The notes beneath the pieces were generated by a model that searched no databases, was not told the origin of the DNA, and worked only from the letters and a program-made list of their open reading frames with translations. Shown here piece by piece: positions 8,502 to 17,641 of a DNA stretch of 64,000 bases (position 1 is its first letter; every line of letters starts with the position of its first letter). The position numbers and the translations under genes were made by a program. The DNA comes from Chitinophagaceae bacterium (lineage in GTDB: Bacteria; Bacteroidota; Bacteroidia; Chitinophagales; Chitinophagaceae): contig JADJFD010000002.1 of NCBI GenBank assembly GCA_016708765.1, positions 744,001 through 808,000 of the forward strand. Direction: 5' to 3'.

Positions 8502-9128
8502 CTATTTTATTGCTGCAGCAGTTGTATCTGCAACTACTGTTGTTGTTGTTGTAGCTGTTCCGCCTTGCTTCATTTTTATGTAAGCAATTACTTCCCAGCG
8601 CTGTAATGTACTAAGCTGCGATGCATAACTTCCCATCAGATTTTTACCATATGTTAGAGAATGAAACATGGTTCCTTCTGTCATTGCTTTCATATCGTCA
8701 GCTAAAAGGTTTTTAGGTGCTGCCGGATAAGGGCCATCTCCACCATTCCACAAAGGACCGTTACCATCTAATTTTGAACCATGACAAATGGCGCAATTCA
8801 CCAAGTATAATCTCTCTGCTTCTTTCATGTCAATTGTAGAAAAGTCTAATGGATTTTTGACTACGGCAGACCTCGCATATCCAGTTGAATCATTCTTATT
8901 TTCATAAGAAGCCATATCTCCACGGGCAATTGTTCCTTCTACCGGTCTTGCAGTATAATTAATACCATTTTCTTTTAAATTCTCTGTAGATGAATATGTT
9001 TCGTATGCACGGCTGTAAGACATATCGGGCATAGAAGCTCTTCCTGGACTACGTCTTGTTTTATCACAGCCAGCAAGTACTGCTATCATCGTCAAACATC
9101 CTATTATAATCCAAAATTTTTTCATCAT
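8502..9128 (-). CDS. actE: Alternative complex III subunit ActE (monoheme c lipoprotein)
   Basis: Exported cytochrome c subunit with one CAICH heme site near residue 116, followed by GSKLDGNGP. The N-terminus is a lipoprotein signal with lipobox LAGC (Cys21). It probably carries electrons from ActA towards the oxidase CuA. The C-terminal tail is a low-complexity Thr/Ala stretch encoded by repeated ACA triplets. It is positioned between actD and actF with 18-19-base gaps. Confidence 0.92.
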   Translation of the reverse strand: MMKKFWIIIGCLTMIAVLAGCDKTRRSPGRASMPDMSYSRAYETYSSTENLKENGINYTARPVEGTIARGDMASYENKNDSTGYARSAVVKNPLDFSTIDMKEAERLYLVNCAICHGSKLDGNGPLWNGGDGPYPAAPKNLLADDMKAMTEGTMFHSLTYGKNLMGSYASQLSTLQRWEVIAYIKMKQGGTATTTTTVVADTTAAAIK

Positions 9129-9146
9129 CGCTGATTATATAATTTA

Positions 9147-9737
9147 TTAATGAGCCGTTTCAACATTTTTCTCAAACCGCTTCTTGTCATTATCATAACG
9201 ACCAAGCCACCATCCTGTTTCCTTATACTGAACACCAACTTCTACAGCACCTATGCTTTCTAAAAAGCTGATTGCATCGGCTTCAATTGTTTTATCTGTA
9301 CATTCTAAAGCCATTAAAAAAGTATCGTCTGTTGAACGAAGATTAAAATGATCTTTTTTTACAAATGGTGCTAACTGGCATAAGTAGCAAAACGTCAACA
9401 CCATTCCCACAGCCGCAAATAATACTGTTAACTCGAATATAATAGGTATCCAGGCTGGTAAAGAAAAGAATGGTTTGCCACCAAAGTTTATCTGCCAGTC
9501 TATCGTCAACGCCCAGGTAATAAAACCTACAGCTGTTGCCGTTCCAGTAATACCATATATAAATCCTGCAGTATGCAGACTAGTATCTCTTAATCCCATT
9601 GCTTTATCCAACCCATGAATAGGAAAAGGAGTAAAAACATCATGAATTTTGTAACCTGCTCTGCGTATTTTTTTTACAGCAGGGAATAAAACTTCCTCGT
9701 CGTAAAAACTACCTGTTATAAATTTTTTTACAGCCAT
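9147..9737 (-). CDS. actD: Alternative complex III subunit ActD (DUF3341)
   Basis: Small membrane subunit of alternative complex III. The 196-residue product starts with a soluble segment typical of DUF3341 (YDEEVLFPAVKKIRRAGY, then DVFTPFPIHGLDKAMG). Two membrane helices follow (about 60-85 and 98-122), then a C-terminal ferredoxin-like segment. No cofactor is expected. Its place between actC and actE is canonical. Confidence 0.92.
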   Translation of the reverse strand: MAVKKFITGSFYDEEVLFPAVKKIRRAGYKIHDVFTPFPIHGLDKAMGLRDTSLHTAGFIYGITGTATAVGFITWALTIDWQINFGGKPFFSLPAWIPIIFELTVLFAAVGMVLTFCYLCQLAPFVKKDHFNLRSTDDTFLMALECTDKTIEADAISFLESIGAVEVGVQYKETGWWLGRYDNDKKRFEKNVETAH

Positions 9738-9745
9738 AAATTATT

Positions 9746-9771
9746 AAATTCCAAATAAAAAATATCAAATT
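9746..9771. repeat. AAATTCC word in the actC-actD spacer
   Basis: A single AAATTCCAAAT word in AT-rich spacer. A similar word occurs at about 11246-11256 upstream of actC. Confidence 0.3.
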
Positions 9772-9785
9772 TTAAACATCAATCT

Positions 9786-11237
9786 TTAATGATGATCATG
9801 CAATTGTTCTGCTGCAAACTGATCCACACTTTCTTTATCTATTACACCCATATTCTCTTTATAATTTTCACCACTGCGTTTTAATATATGTTTAATCTCC
9901 GCTATCGCAATTACCGGGAAGAATTTGGAGAACAGGAAGTAACAAGTAAAGAATAATCCGAATGTTCCCAAGTAAAATCCAATCTCCCAAATAGTAGGAG
10001 TGTAATAAGTACTCCATGCACTTGGTAAGTAATCACGGTAAACAGAAGTAACGATAATTACAAAACGTTCGAACCACATACCGATGTTCACTAATATTGA
10101 CATAAAAAAAGTAACGGTAAGGTTTGTTCTCATTTTCTTAAACCAGAAAATCTGAGGGGATAATACGTTACATCCCATCATAATCCAGTAGCTCCATCCA
10201 TAAGGGCTATTTAAGTTTAATCTGTTTTCAAAGAATGCAAAATTCTCATACGGCACCGCAGAATACCATGCCATAAACAACTCTGTTAAGTATGCAATAC
10301 CTACAATTGAACCGGTTAAAACAATAACCTTGTTCATTACATTTATGTGTTCTATTGTAATATACTCTTGAAGACCTAACACCTTTCTTGTTATAACAAG
10401 CAAAGTCTGCACCATTGCGAAACCAGAAAATACTGCACCCGCAACGAAGTAAGGAGGGAAGATGGTTGTATGCCAACCCGGAACTACTGAAGTTGCAAAG
10501 TCAAAAGATACAATTGTATGTACTGACAATACAAGTGGTGTACTTAAACCTGCTAATACCAACGAAAGAGCTTCATGACGCTGCCAGTGTTTAGTGCTTC
10601 CTGTCCAACCAAATGCAGCTACACCATAAAACATTTTTCTCCATTTCTTCTTAGCTCTGTCTCTTAATGTTGCTAAATCCGGCAATAAACCAGAATACCA
10701 GAATAATAATGAAACTGTAAAATAAGTTGATATCGCAAATACGTCCCAAAGAAGTGGAGAGTTAAAGTTAACCCACAAAGGACCTCTTGTATTTGGATAA
10801 GGTAATACGAAGAAGGCATTCCAAACCCTACCCATATGCCAGATAGGAAACTGACCAGCACACATAACCGCAAAAATTGTCATGGCTTCCGCAGCTCTGT
10901 TCACACCTGTTCTCCAACCTTGACGGAATAGTAATAAGATAGCAGAAATCAATGTTCCGGCATGACCAATACCTACCCACCATACGAAGTTGGTAATATC
11001 CCAACCCCATCCGATGGTTTTATTCAGGTTCCACTGGCCGGTACCATATATTACTTCCACCGTAACGGAAATAATACCAAAAATTAATAAGGCTACAGAA
11101 ATTAGAAACCCAATCCACCAAAGTTTGGATGGTTTGGCTTCTACCGGACGGCAGATATCTTCAGTTACCTGGTGATAATCTTTTCCACCTTCAACCAGTG
11201 CTGGCCTTACCTGTGATTCGTATCTGAGTAATGACAT
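9786..11237 (-). CDS. actC: Alternative complex III subunit ActC (NrfD-like quinol-oxidising subunit)
   Basis: Polytopic subunit that probably forms the quinol site and, with ActF, a proton path. The 483-residue product has about ten helices. The early segment GHAGTLISAILLLFRQGWRTGVNRAAEAMT and the MGRVWNAFFVLPYPN loop are typical of ActC. His/Asp-rich residues end the protein. It follows actB and precedes actD. Confidence 0.93.
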   Translation of the reverse strand: MSLLRYESQVRPALVEGGKDYHQVTEDICRPVEAKPSKLWWIGFLISVALLIFGIISVTVEVIYGTGQWNLNKTIGWGWDITNFVWWVGIGHAGTLISAILLLFRQGWRTGVNRAAEAMTIFAVMCAGQFPIWHMGRVWNAFFVLPYPNTRGPLWVNFNSPLLWDVFAISTYFTVSLLFWYSGLLPDLATLRDRAKKKWRKMFYGVAAFGWTGSTKHWQRHEALSLVLAGLSTPLVLSVHTIVSFDFATSVVPGWHTTIFPPYFVAGAVFSGFAMVQTLLVITRKVLGLQEYITIEHINVMNKVIVLTGSIVGIAYLTELFMAWYSAVPYENFAFFENRLNLNSPYGWSYWIMMGCNVLSPQIFWFKKMRTNLTVTFFMSILVNIGMWFERFVIIVTSVYRDYLPSAWSTYYTPTIWEIGFYLGTFGLFFTCYFLFSKFFPVIAIAEIKHILKRSGENYKENMGVIDKESVDQFAAEQLHDHH

Positions 11238-11305
11238 AGTAAATTATAAAAATTCCAAATAATAATTTCTAAAAAAATCCATTTACACTTTCCAAATCCA
11301 CTTTA

Positions 11306-14300
11306 TTAATGATTCGCTTCTACTGTTTTTGGTGCTGAAGGCAAAGTGCTGTCAGCTTTATGTTCACCACTTGTAGCATCATGCTCTGTTGCTGCATGAT
11401 CTGTTGCTGCATGGTGTCCTGTTTCAATTATTTCGTCTGTGTTTCTCACTTTAGCTAAATAAGTAACATTCGGCAAAACATGCAATTGCTCCAGCACATA
11501 GAAACCTCTTTGGTTATTATCAACTCTTACTTTGCTAATTGCACTATTCTTATCATTCGCATTACCGAAAACAATTGCATCAGTTGGACAAGCTGTTTGA
11601 CAAGCTGTTTGTGCATCGCCATCATTCAACATTCTGTTTTCTTTCTTCGCATCCAATTTAGCTGCTTGTAATTTCTGTACGCAGAAAGAACATTTCTCCA
11701 TTACACCACGGCTACGAACTGTAACATCAGGATTTAATACCATTCTCGTCAAATCATCGTTCATTTGGAATACAGCCGGATCTAATTTGCCTACTAATTG
11801 CTGATCCTGGTTATTAGCGAAGCTATCTGCTCCTGTATAATCAGACCAGTTAAAGCGACGTACTTTAAAAGGACAGTTATTGGCGCAATATCTTGTACCG
11901 ATACAACGGTTATAAGACATCTGGTTCATTCCCTCAGAGCTGTGGTTAGTAGCTGCAACAGGACAAACGTTTTCGCAAGGTGCATTATCACAATGCTGAC
12001 ACATCATCGGTTGGAAAACAACACCTTTTAACTCATCAGGATTTTCATGATCGCTGATAAAATAACGGTCGATACGTAACCAATGCATATCATGGAAACG
12101 CAATACTTCGCTTTTACCAACAACAGGTACGTTATTCTCAGCATGACAAGCTATTACACAAGCATTACATCCGTTACAAGAGTTCATATCGATGCTCATA
12201 CCCCACTTAATACCCGGCTGATCATGTTGCGGATATAAAGTAGCCTGACGGAAATCGTTATTCGCATTTTGATAAAAAGCTTCTTTCTGATGGTTTCTCC
12301 AGTCAGGAATTACATTTGGATGCTTTTTAAAAGTAGCCAATGTAGTTTCTCTTACTACTTCTATACGGCCTTCGTAAGAGTTATGTATTTGCGTTTGTGC
12401 AATCTTTTGTTTCTTATGCAGGTTTTCAACTGTAGCTCCGGTTGCATAATTATCAACCGTAGTTCCATTGAAAGTAGCCAGCGGATAAACGTTTACGCCA
12501 ACACCAGCAACTGTTTTACCAATTGATTCATTTCTGCCATAACCAACTGCAATAGCAATGGTATCAGCATTCATACCCGGTAAAACAAGAATTGGTATTT
12601 CAATTTCTTTTTTACCAACTGTTACTTTAATAACAGGTTTACCAGGATAGTATTCGTAATCTGTATTTAATTTAATGCCTAACTCTTTGGCTTTTGCCAT
12701 AGATATTAAAGCATAGTTATCCCAAGTGGCTTTAGTAACAGTATCGGGTAATTCTTGTAACCAAGGATTGCCAGCTTGTGCACCAGTTCCTATTGAAGAC
12801 TTTTCGTATAAAACAACTTCAACGCCTGTTCCTTTTTTGTAAGCAGCAATTGCAGATTCAGCAGCCGCTGTTGCACTGCCACTATATGAAGCGCCGCCGC
12901 CAGCTGCATTTTCAACAACACCATTTTGTAATGCTGTATTCAATGCATTTTCGCTGCCTAATTTACCGCTCCAGTATTCTTTAAAATATGTTTCGTAATC
13001 TTTTGTATCACCAGCCCATTTCAACAATGAAGTTTGGAAAGGACGAGTTTTAAATAAAGGATATATAGTTGGTTGTTGGAAACTTACAATACCAGTTTTT
13101 GGTTCTGCATCTCCCCAGCTTTCTAAGTAATGATGATTTGGAATAATGTACTCGCAAAGCTCAGCGGTTTCATCCATTTTTTCAGAGAAGGAGACTCTAA
13201 GTTTCACTTTCTTTAATGCTACTTTAAATTTATCAGCATCGTAATGGTTGTATGCAGGATTAGCACCATGAATCATTATTGTGCCAACTGAACCTGCTTC
13301 CATATCAGCAACCAGTTGTGCAAATTCGCTATCAATACCCTGGCGATAGTTTACTGGACGAGTCCAGTCAATCGTTGTCCCATAAGCTCCGATTGTATTA
13401 TTAATTGCGTTAACAATGATTTGAACATTCTTATCGTTGCTGCCACTAACAACCATTGCAGCACCATTATTTGCTTTAAGATCTGCAGCAACTTTTTTAA
13501 TACCTGCTGCCAGTTTTGCATCAGCAATTGATGGGGCAACAGCACCACCTAATTCAGCTAATAAAGCAACGGCAATAGCACCTGTTTCAGAAGGACGATG
13601 GGTAAATCTTTCATCAGCATTAGAACCTGTCATACTTAAATGACCTTCAAAGTGGTAATGCTTGCTCATAGAAGGATTCTTCTCATCAATCTTTCTTCCT
13701 TTGGAATATCCTTTTGCAAATTCAACCGGGCTAAGCCATGTTCCTAAAAAATCGGCACCCAAACTCACAATTACTTTAGCTGCGCTAAAATTGTAAGAAG
13801 GAATTCTTTTACCGAAGCCGCTGGCTTCATTAGCCAGTATCATACCGCTGTAAGAAACAGCATCGTATTGAACATGCTTTAAGTTCGGAAACTTTGCAAT
13901 TATTTCTTTTGTAGAAGGAGAAACAATAGTTGACGTTAATAAAACAACAGAACCGCCTGCAGCTTTCATTGCATCGCCAACTAACTTATCAAATTGTTCG
14001 AAGGTTGGAACCTCTTCAAATTTATCTTTTACTTTATGTAATGGAAATTTTGCTCTGTACATATCATACAAATCAAGCACAGAAGCCTGAGCTCTTGCAG
14101 ATGTACCACCTTGCGCAAATGAGTTGTTTGCTAATTTATTTCCCTCAATCTTAATTGGACGACCATCTCTTACTTTAGCCAAAACAGGCACTACATCTCC
14201 ATCCTGCACATAAGTAGTTGCATAGAATTTTGCAACACCCGGCACCAAATTTTCTGGCTTGTTTGCATAAGGAATTGCCTTCTTAACCGGAATTTTACAA

Positions 14301-14500
14301 CTGGCGGCCAATGTAGCAGCAGCAGTACTAAATCCAAGATACTTTAAGAAATCTCTGCGTGGAGCTTTGGCATCTATCAACCCTTTATCATCAAAGCCTT
14401 CGAAAGGTAATTCCTCTTGAAACTCATCTTGGGAGAGGTTTTTAAGATTCTCCGGGTCGTTCACTTCTCCGAAACTTTGCCAGTATTTGTTTTGACTCAT
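11306..14500 (-). CDS. actB: Alternative complex III subunit ActB (molybdopterin-like plus Fe-S protein)
   Basis: Large periplasm-facing subunit of 1064 residues. The N-terminal part resembles a molybdopterin oxidoreductase; in this family it is known to lack the molybdenum cofactor. The C-terminal part is a four-cluster ferredoxin with CNGCNACVIAC (about residue 775), CQHCDNAPCENVCP, CIGTRYCANNCP and CSFCVQK with CQTACP. A twin-arginine-like segment (RRDFLKYLGF, residues 49-58) precedes LAASC, consistent with Tat export and possible lipidation. The C-terminus has imperfect HAATDHAATEHDAT repeats. Confidence 0.95.
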   Translation of the reverse strand: MSQNKYWQSFGEVNDPENLKNLSQDEFQEELPFEGFDDKGLIDAKAPRRDFLKYLGFSTAAATLAASCKIPVKKAIPYANKPENLVPGVAKFYATTYVQDGDVVPVLAKVRDGRPIKIEGNKLANNSFAQGGTSARAQASVLDLYDMYRAKFPLHKVKDKFEEVPTFEQFDKLVGDAMKAAGGSVVLLTSTIVSPSTKEIIAKFPNLKHVQYDAVSYSGMILANEASGFGKRIPSYNFSAAKVIVSLGADFLGTWLSPVEFAKGYSKGRKIDEKNPSMSKHYHFEGHLSMTGSNADERFTHRPSETGAIAVALLAELGGAVAPSIADAKLAAGIKKVAADLKANNGAAMVVSGSNDKNVQIIVNAINNTIGAYGTTIDWTRPVNYRQGIDSEFAQLVADMEAGSVGTIMIHGANPAYNHYDADKFKVALKKVKLRVSFSEKMDETAELCEYIIPNHHYLESWGDAEPKTGIVSFQQPTIYPLFKTRPFQTSLLKWAGDTKDYETYFKEYWSGKLGSENALNTALQNGVVENAAGGGASYSGSATAAAESAIAAYKKGTGVEVVLYEKSSIGTGAQAGNPWLQELPDTVTKATWDNYALISMAKAKELGIKLNTDYEYYPGKPVIKVTVGKKEIEIPILVLPGMNADTIAIAVGYGRNESIGKTVAGVGVNVYPLATFNGTTVDNYATGATVENLHKKQKIAQTQIHNSYEGRIEVVRETTLATFKKHPNVIPDWRNHQKEAFYQNANNDFRQATLYPQHDQPGIKWGMSIDMNSCNGCNACVIACHAENNVPVVGKSEVLRFHDMHWLRIDRYFISDHENPDELKGVVFQPMMCQHCDNAPCENVCPVAATNHSSEGMNQMSYNRCIGTRYCANNCPFKVRRFNWSDYTGADSFANNQDQQLVGKLDPAVFQMNDDLTRMVLNPDVTVRSRGVMEKCSFCVQKLQAAKLDAKKENRMLNDGDAQTACQTACPTDAIVFGNANDKNSAISKVRVDNNQRGFYVLEQLHVLPNVTYLAKVRNTDEIIETGHHAATDHAATEHDATSGEHKADSTLPSAPKTVEANH

Positions 14501-14510
14501 ATAATTTCCC

Positions 14511-14602
14511 AGTTAGCAGTTGGCAGTTTGCAGTTGCCATCTGAATTTATTTTCAACATCCTTAATAAAACAGCGACAGTTAACTGCAAACTGCCAACTG
14601 CC
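14511..14602. repeat. Inverted GCAGTTGGCAG word repeat between actA and actB
   Basis: The arms 14511-14538 and 14575-14602 share the 20-base core GCAGTTGGCAGTTTGCAGTT in inverted orientation, around a 36-base AT-rich loop. The element fills the whole actA-actB spacer, so the transcript could form a long hairpin just before the actB start. Confidence 0.6.
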
Positions 14603-14610
14603 TATTTATA

Positions 14611-15885
14611 TTAATAATGACATTTCTGACACTCCAAACCACCGATATGTTCTACTCTTACACTATCCATTTTGTGGTTTTTTATATCATTATGAAACTT
14701 CTCATATATACTATAGAACTTGTTTCCTGTACTATCGGTGTAGTTAAAATCAACTTTCGTTTCTCTATGACAGTTGATACACCAACCCATACTTAATTCT
14801 GAAACTTGTTTTACTTCATCCATTCCAGTTATTTCTCCATGACAGCTCTGGCACTGTACATTACCTGCTCTTATATGTTGTGAATGGTTGAAGTAAACAT
14901 GATCAGGAAGATTGTGAATTTTAATCCACTCAATTGGTTTTGCTTTTGAAGGATCCCAATCGTTTGGATTATTAGGATCAAACCCTGCGTACTTGTATAG
15001 TTTAGCTATTTCTGCTGTACCGTTAATTTCGTTGCCTTCTTTATCGTATAGTGTTGGTCCTTTTACATATTCTCCAATTGCCTTATGACAATTCATACAA
15101 ACATTTACAGAAGGAATAGCAGCATGTTTGCTTTCCCATGCACTACCATGGCAATACAAACAACTTATCTGATTGATACCAGCATGTACTTTATGTGAAT
15201 AGAAAATTGGTTGAACTGGTTCATAATTTGTTTGTCTGCCTAAGCCTACTGCCGCTTTGCTAAACTGATAGCCAGCAAATGCAAAAAACAACAAAGCAAA
15301 CATGGTAATGTATACCTTGTTCTTATAAAAAGGCACTGGTTCCGGACGACTTATACCTTCAGCATCATCCGACATTTTCTTGAGGTTACTGTTAACCTGC
15401 ATTAAAATCAGTGCAATAATTGCTAATATTAGAGATATAACACCAAATATTATTGCATTGCTATTTGATTTTGGTGCTCCTGCATTAGTGTCGCCTGGAG
15501 GTGGAGCTTTTGCAACTGCCGCATCATTAATATATGCTACAATATTATCAACATCAACCAATGTAATATCAGGAAAAGCAGTCATCATTGATTTATATTG
15601 AGCCAAAAGACCTTGTGTGTAAGCATCTTTTGCAAGATAGGCGGCTGGGTTATTGATCCATTTCAATAACTCATTATGATCTGCCCAAGTGTGTCTGTCC
15701 TCTATTCCGGCTAACGCAGGACCAGTTCCCGGTTTCAAAACCTGGTGGCAGCTGGCACATTTACTCATGAATAATGCCTTACCAGCAGCAATATCTGCCG
15801 CCGAAACATTGTTTATACTAGTAGAAACAAAAAATGTTAATAATAATAAAAATAGCCTTTTGCCGATGAGTTTGCAGGGAATCAT
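14611..15885 (-). CDS. actA: Alternative complex III subunit ActA (multiheme c, with extra N-terminal heme domain)
   Basis: First gene of the operon. A signal peptide (to about residue 29) is followed by a monoheme domain with CASCH (about residue 42). A membrane segment lies near residues 148-165 and another near 195-212. The multiheme part then has CLYCH, CMNCH, CQSCH, CINCH and CQKCH, the last at the extreme C-terminus. Six CxxCH sites in total are therefore visible, one more than the pentaheme form described for ActA. The extra N-terminal domain looks like a fused small cytochrome c. Confidence 0.93.
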   Translation of the reverse strand: MIPCKLIGKRLFLLLLTFFVSTSINNVSAADIAAGKALFMSKCASCHQVLKPGTGPALAGIEDRHTWADHNELLKWINNPAAYLAKDAYTQGLLAQYKSMMTAFPDITLVDVDNIVAYINDAAVAKAPPPGDTNAGAPKSNSNAIIFGVISLILAIIALILMQVNSNLKKMSDDAEGISRPEPVPFYKNKVYITMFALLFFAFAGYQFSKAAVGLGRQTNYEPVQPIFYSHKVHAGINQISCLYCHGSAWESKHAAIPSVNVCMNCHKAIGEYVKGPTLYDKEGNEINGTAEIAKLYKYAGFDPNNPNDWDPSKAKPIEWIKIHNLPDHVYFNHSQHIRAGNVQCQSCHGEITGMDEVKQVSELSMGWCINCHRETKVDFNYTDSTGNKFYSIYEKFHNDIKNHKMDSVRVEHIGGLECQKCHY

Positions 15886-15934
15886 AGTCTCAATTGATTC
15901 TAAAAAAATGTGGATAAAATCCTTTATTCAGCCG

Positions 15935-15967
15935 CAAAAATAAGTCAGGAAGTTAATAAATCCACAA
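15935..15967 (-). promoter_or_regulatory. Candidate Bacteroidota promoter of the act-cta operon
   Basis: On the minus strand a TTG (15965-15967) is followed after 22 bases by TATTTTTG (15935-15942). This fits the Bacteroidota -33/-7 pattern TTG-N(17-23)-TAnnTTTG. It would give a leader of roughly 45 bases before the actA ATG. The rest of the 15886-16158 gap shows no gene. Confidence 0.5.
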
Positions 15968-16158
15968 GGCGTTTAACTTTTTTTTAAGCCGCTACCAGTA
16001 AGGGTTTCAGGCGATTTTTCAACATATTTATGCAATATGTAATTTGAATTGTCATAATTCAGTCAACTTTTTAGTGATTTCTATCGAATGTGAAAAGAAG
16101 TAATCGGATATAACTACAGTTGGTGGTTTTTTCTGCATTTTTGCGCCTCATAAATCAA

Positions 16159-16473
16159 ATGATGTTCGAAAAGCTTCAAAAAAAATGGAAAGTAAATGGG
16201 TCGCAGCTTGTGCTAATCCTTTGCACATTTGCTATTGGTGGTAGTCTTACCGGTTTTGTGGGTAAAAAAATAATGAACGTCCTTTCTATTCAGCAAGATT
16301 GGCTTTGGGCTATCATATATATACTACTTATTACCATTATCTGGCCGATGGCGGTAATTCTTGTCAGCTTTCCTTTTGGTCAGTTTAAATTTTTTATAAA
16401 CTATATCCGAAAGATTGGGATTAAGATGGGTGTTATAAAGAGGTCTGAAATCGGAAGTCAGAAATCAGAATAG
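16159..16473 (+). CDS. DUF6787-like small membrane protein
   Basis: Small protein of about 104 residues with two membrane helices (about 17-37 and 47-70). It opens with MMFEKLQKKWKVNG, typical of the Bacteroidota DUF6787 family; function unknown. The open frame extends to 16120, but the tandem ATG at 16159/16162 gives the family-like N-terminus. The last residues (SEIGSQKSE) are encoded by a GTCAGAA/TCGGAAG word repeat like the one inside the E1 gene at 53.5 kb. The true C-terminus may therefore have been replaced by repeat sequence. Confidence 0.7.
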   Translation: MMFEKLQKKWKVNGSQLVLILCTFAIGGSLTGFVGKKIMNVLSIQQDWLWAIIYILLITIIWPMAVILVSFPFGQFKFFINYIRKIGIKMGVIKRSEIGSQKSE

Positions 16474-16502
16474 TCTTAAATATCAAATAGCTTTATTCTT
16501 TT

Positions 16503-16958
16503 TTAGGTGTTTGAAGCCTTCTTCCATTCTTCGTAAGAGATTACTCCCAATTCAGGGTTGGCTTCACCTTCCAAAACAGCAATGAATTCCAATACATTTC
16601 CATCGGGATCATTAAAATAAATTGCCAACGCCGGCATCCAGGCAAATACCATTGGCTTTTCTGTTTCGTCATTCAAAAAATTGTAAGGTTCTAGGCTTCT
16701 TTCCTTGAGGTACTTAACCGATCTGATTAAAATATCTTCTTCATCGCACCGAAAAGCAAAATGCCTTTTCTCCATTTCTTCTGCCTGCTTTTCCCATAGA
16801 CCAAGCATAAATTCTTTTGGTTTACCAATCCAGAAAAAAGCAATTCTTCTTTTTTCTTCTTTATGACAGAAATGCAAACCCAGCACTTCTTTATAAAATG
16901 TAATTGATTTTTCCAGGTTGGTTACATTAATATGTGTTTCATAAAGTCCTTTTATCAT
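16503..16958 (-). CDS. VOC-family (glyoxalase/bleomycin-resistance fold) protein
   Basis: The 151-residue protein has paired beta-alpha-beta-beta-beta units. Landmarks are the opening THINVTNLEKSITFYKEVLGL and the late YFNDPDGNVLEFI, both standard for metal-dependent VOC enzymes. His in THINV and Glu in VLEFI are likely metal ligands. The substrate cannot be told from sequence; fosfomycin-resistance and dioxygenase relatives share this layout. It is transcribed away from purN. Confidence 0.85.
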   Translation of the reverse strand: MIKGLYETHINVTNLEKSITFYKEVLGLHFCHKEEKRRIAFFWIGKPKEFMLGLWEKQAEEMEKRHFAFRCDEEDILIRSVKYLKERSLEPYNFLNDETEKPMVFAWMPALAIYFNDPDGNVLEFIAVLEGEANPELGVISYEEWKKASNT

Positions 16959-16999
16959 CTCCTGTTTAATTTGAAAATCAAGTTAGCTAATATTGAGTT

Positions 17000-17007
17000 T
17001 ATATTTG
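17000..17007 (+). promoter_or_regulatory. TAnnTTTG -7 element of purN, almost at the start codon
   Basis: TATATTTG ends only four bases before the GTG start at 17012. With the usual 4-7-base distance to the transcription start, the mRNA would be leaderless or nearly so. Confidence 0.4.
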
Positions 17008-17011
17008 CCCG

Positions 17012-17581
17012 GTGAAAAAAATTGCAATTTTTGCTTCGGGAACAGGCAGCAATGCCGCTAAGAATATCGATTTTTTTAAAAATCACAAAAGCATTTCCGT
17101 TTCGCTGATTGTAAGTAATAAGTCAGACGCTGGTGTATTAAAAGTTGCTGAACAAAGTTCTATCCAAACACTAGTACTTGAGAAAGAAATTTTTTTCCGT
17201 GGCAATGCATTTACAGATGAATTAAAAGAAGCAGGCATCAACTTTATTATTCTTGCTGGCTTTCTCTGGAAAATACCAACTGCATTAATCAAAGCATTTC
17301 CCAATTCAATCATCAATATTCATCCAGCTTTATTACCAAAGTATGGCGGCAAAGGAATGTATGGCCAATATGTTCATCAAGCAGTTATTGATAACAAAGA
17401 AACAGAAACTGGCATAACAATACATTTTGTTGATGAACATTACGATCATGGCGATATTATTTTTCAGGCTAAATGCTCCATAGAGGAAAATGACACAGCG
17501 TATTCATTGGCTGCTAAAGTGCTACAATTGGAGCATGAGCATTATCCAAAAGTGGTAGAACAGGTTCTTCTGCAAGCTTAG
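17012..17581 (+). CDS. purN: Phosphoribosylglycinamide formyltransferase
   Basis: Purine biosynthesis enzyme that transfers formyl from 10-formyltetrahydrofolate to GAR. The 189-residue product has the N-terminal IFASGTGSNA phosphate loop. The catalytic block is INIHPALLPKYGGKGMYG with the active-site His, and later comes HFVDEHYDHGDIIFQ with the catalytic Asp. Length is normal for PurN. The start is GTG, chosen because no ATG lies near and the next codons give the conserved N-terminus. Confidence 0.95.
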   Translation: MKKIAIFASGTGSNAAKNIDFFKNHKSISVSLIVSNKSDAGVLKVAEQSSIQTLVLEKEIFFRGNAFTDELKEAGINFIILAGFLWKIPTALIKAFPNSIINIHPALLPKYGGKGMYGQYVHQAVIDNKETETGITIHFVDEHYDHGDIIFQAKCSIEENDTAYSLAAKVLQLEHEHYPKVVEQVLLQA

Positions 17582-17641
17582 AATAGACACTTTACAGTTC
17601 CTTTTGCATTTTCTTTTGTTACTTGCGTCAATTATAAAAAC

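Noticed and set aside
8510..8570. Repeated ACA/GTT triplets at the actE 3' end
   Set aside because: They encode a Thr/Ala tail in a good reading frame. Simple codon repetition explains them, and no separate element is needed.
11480..14154. Several plus-strand frames of 60-85 codons over actB
   Set aside because: They are shadows of a long, well-supported gene; composition and lack of ribosome sites argue against coding.
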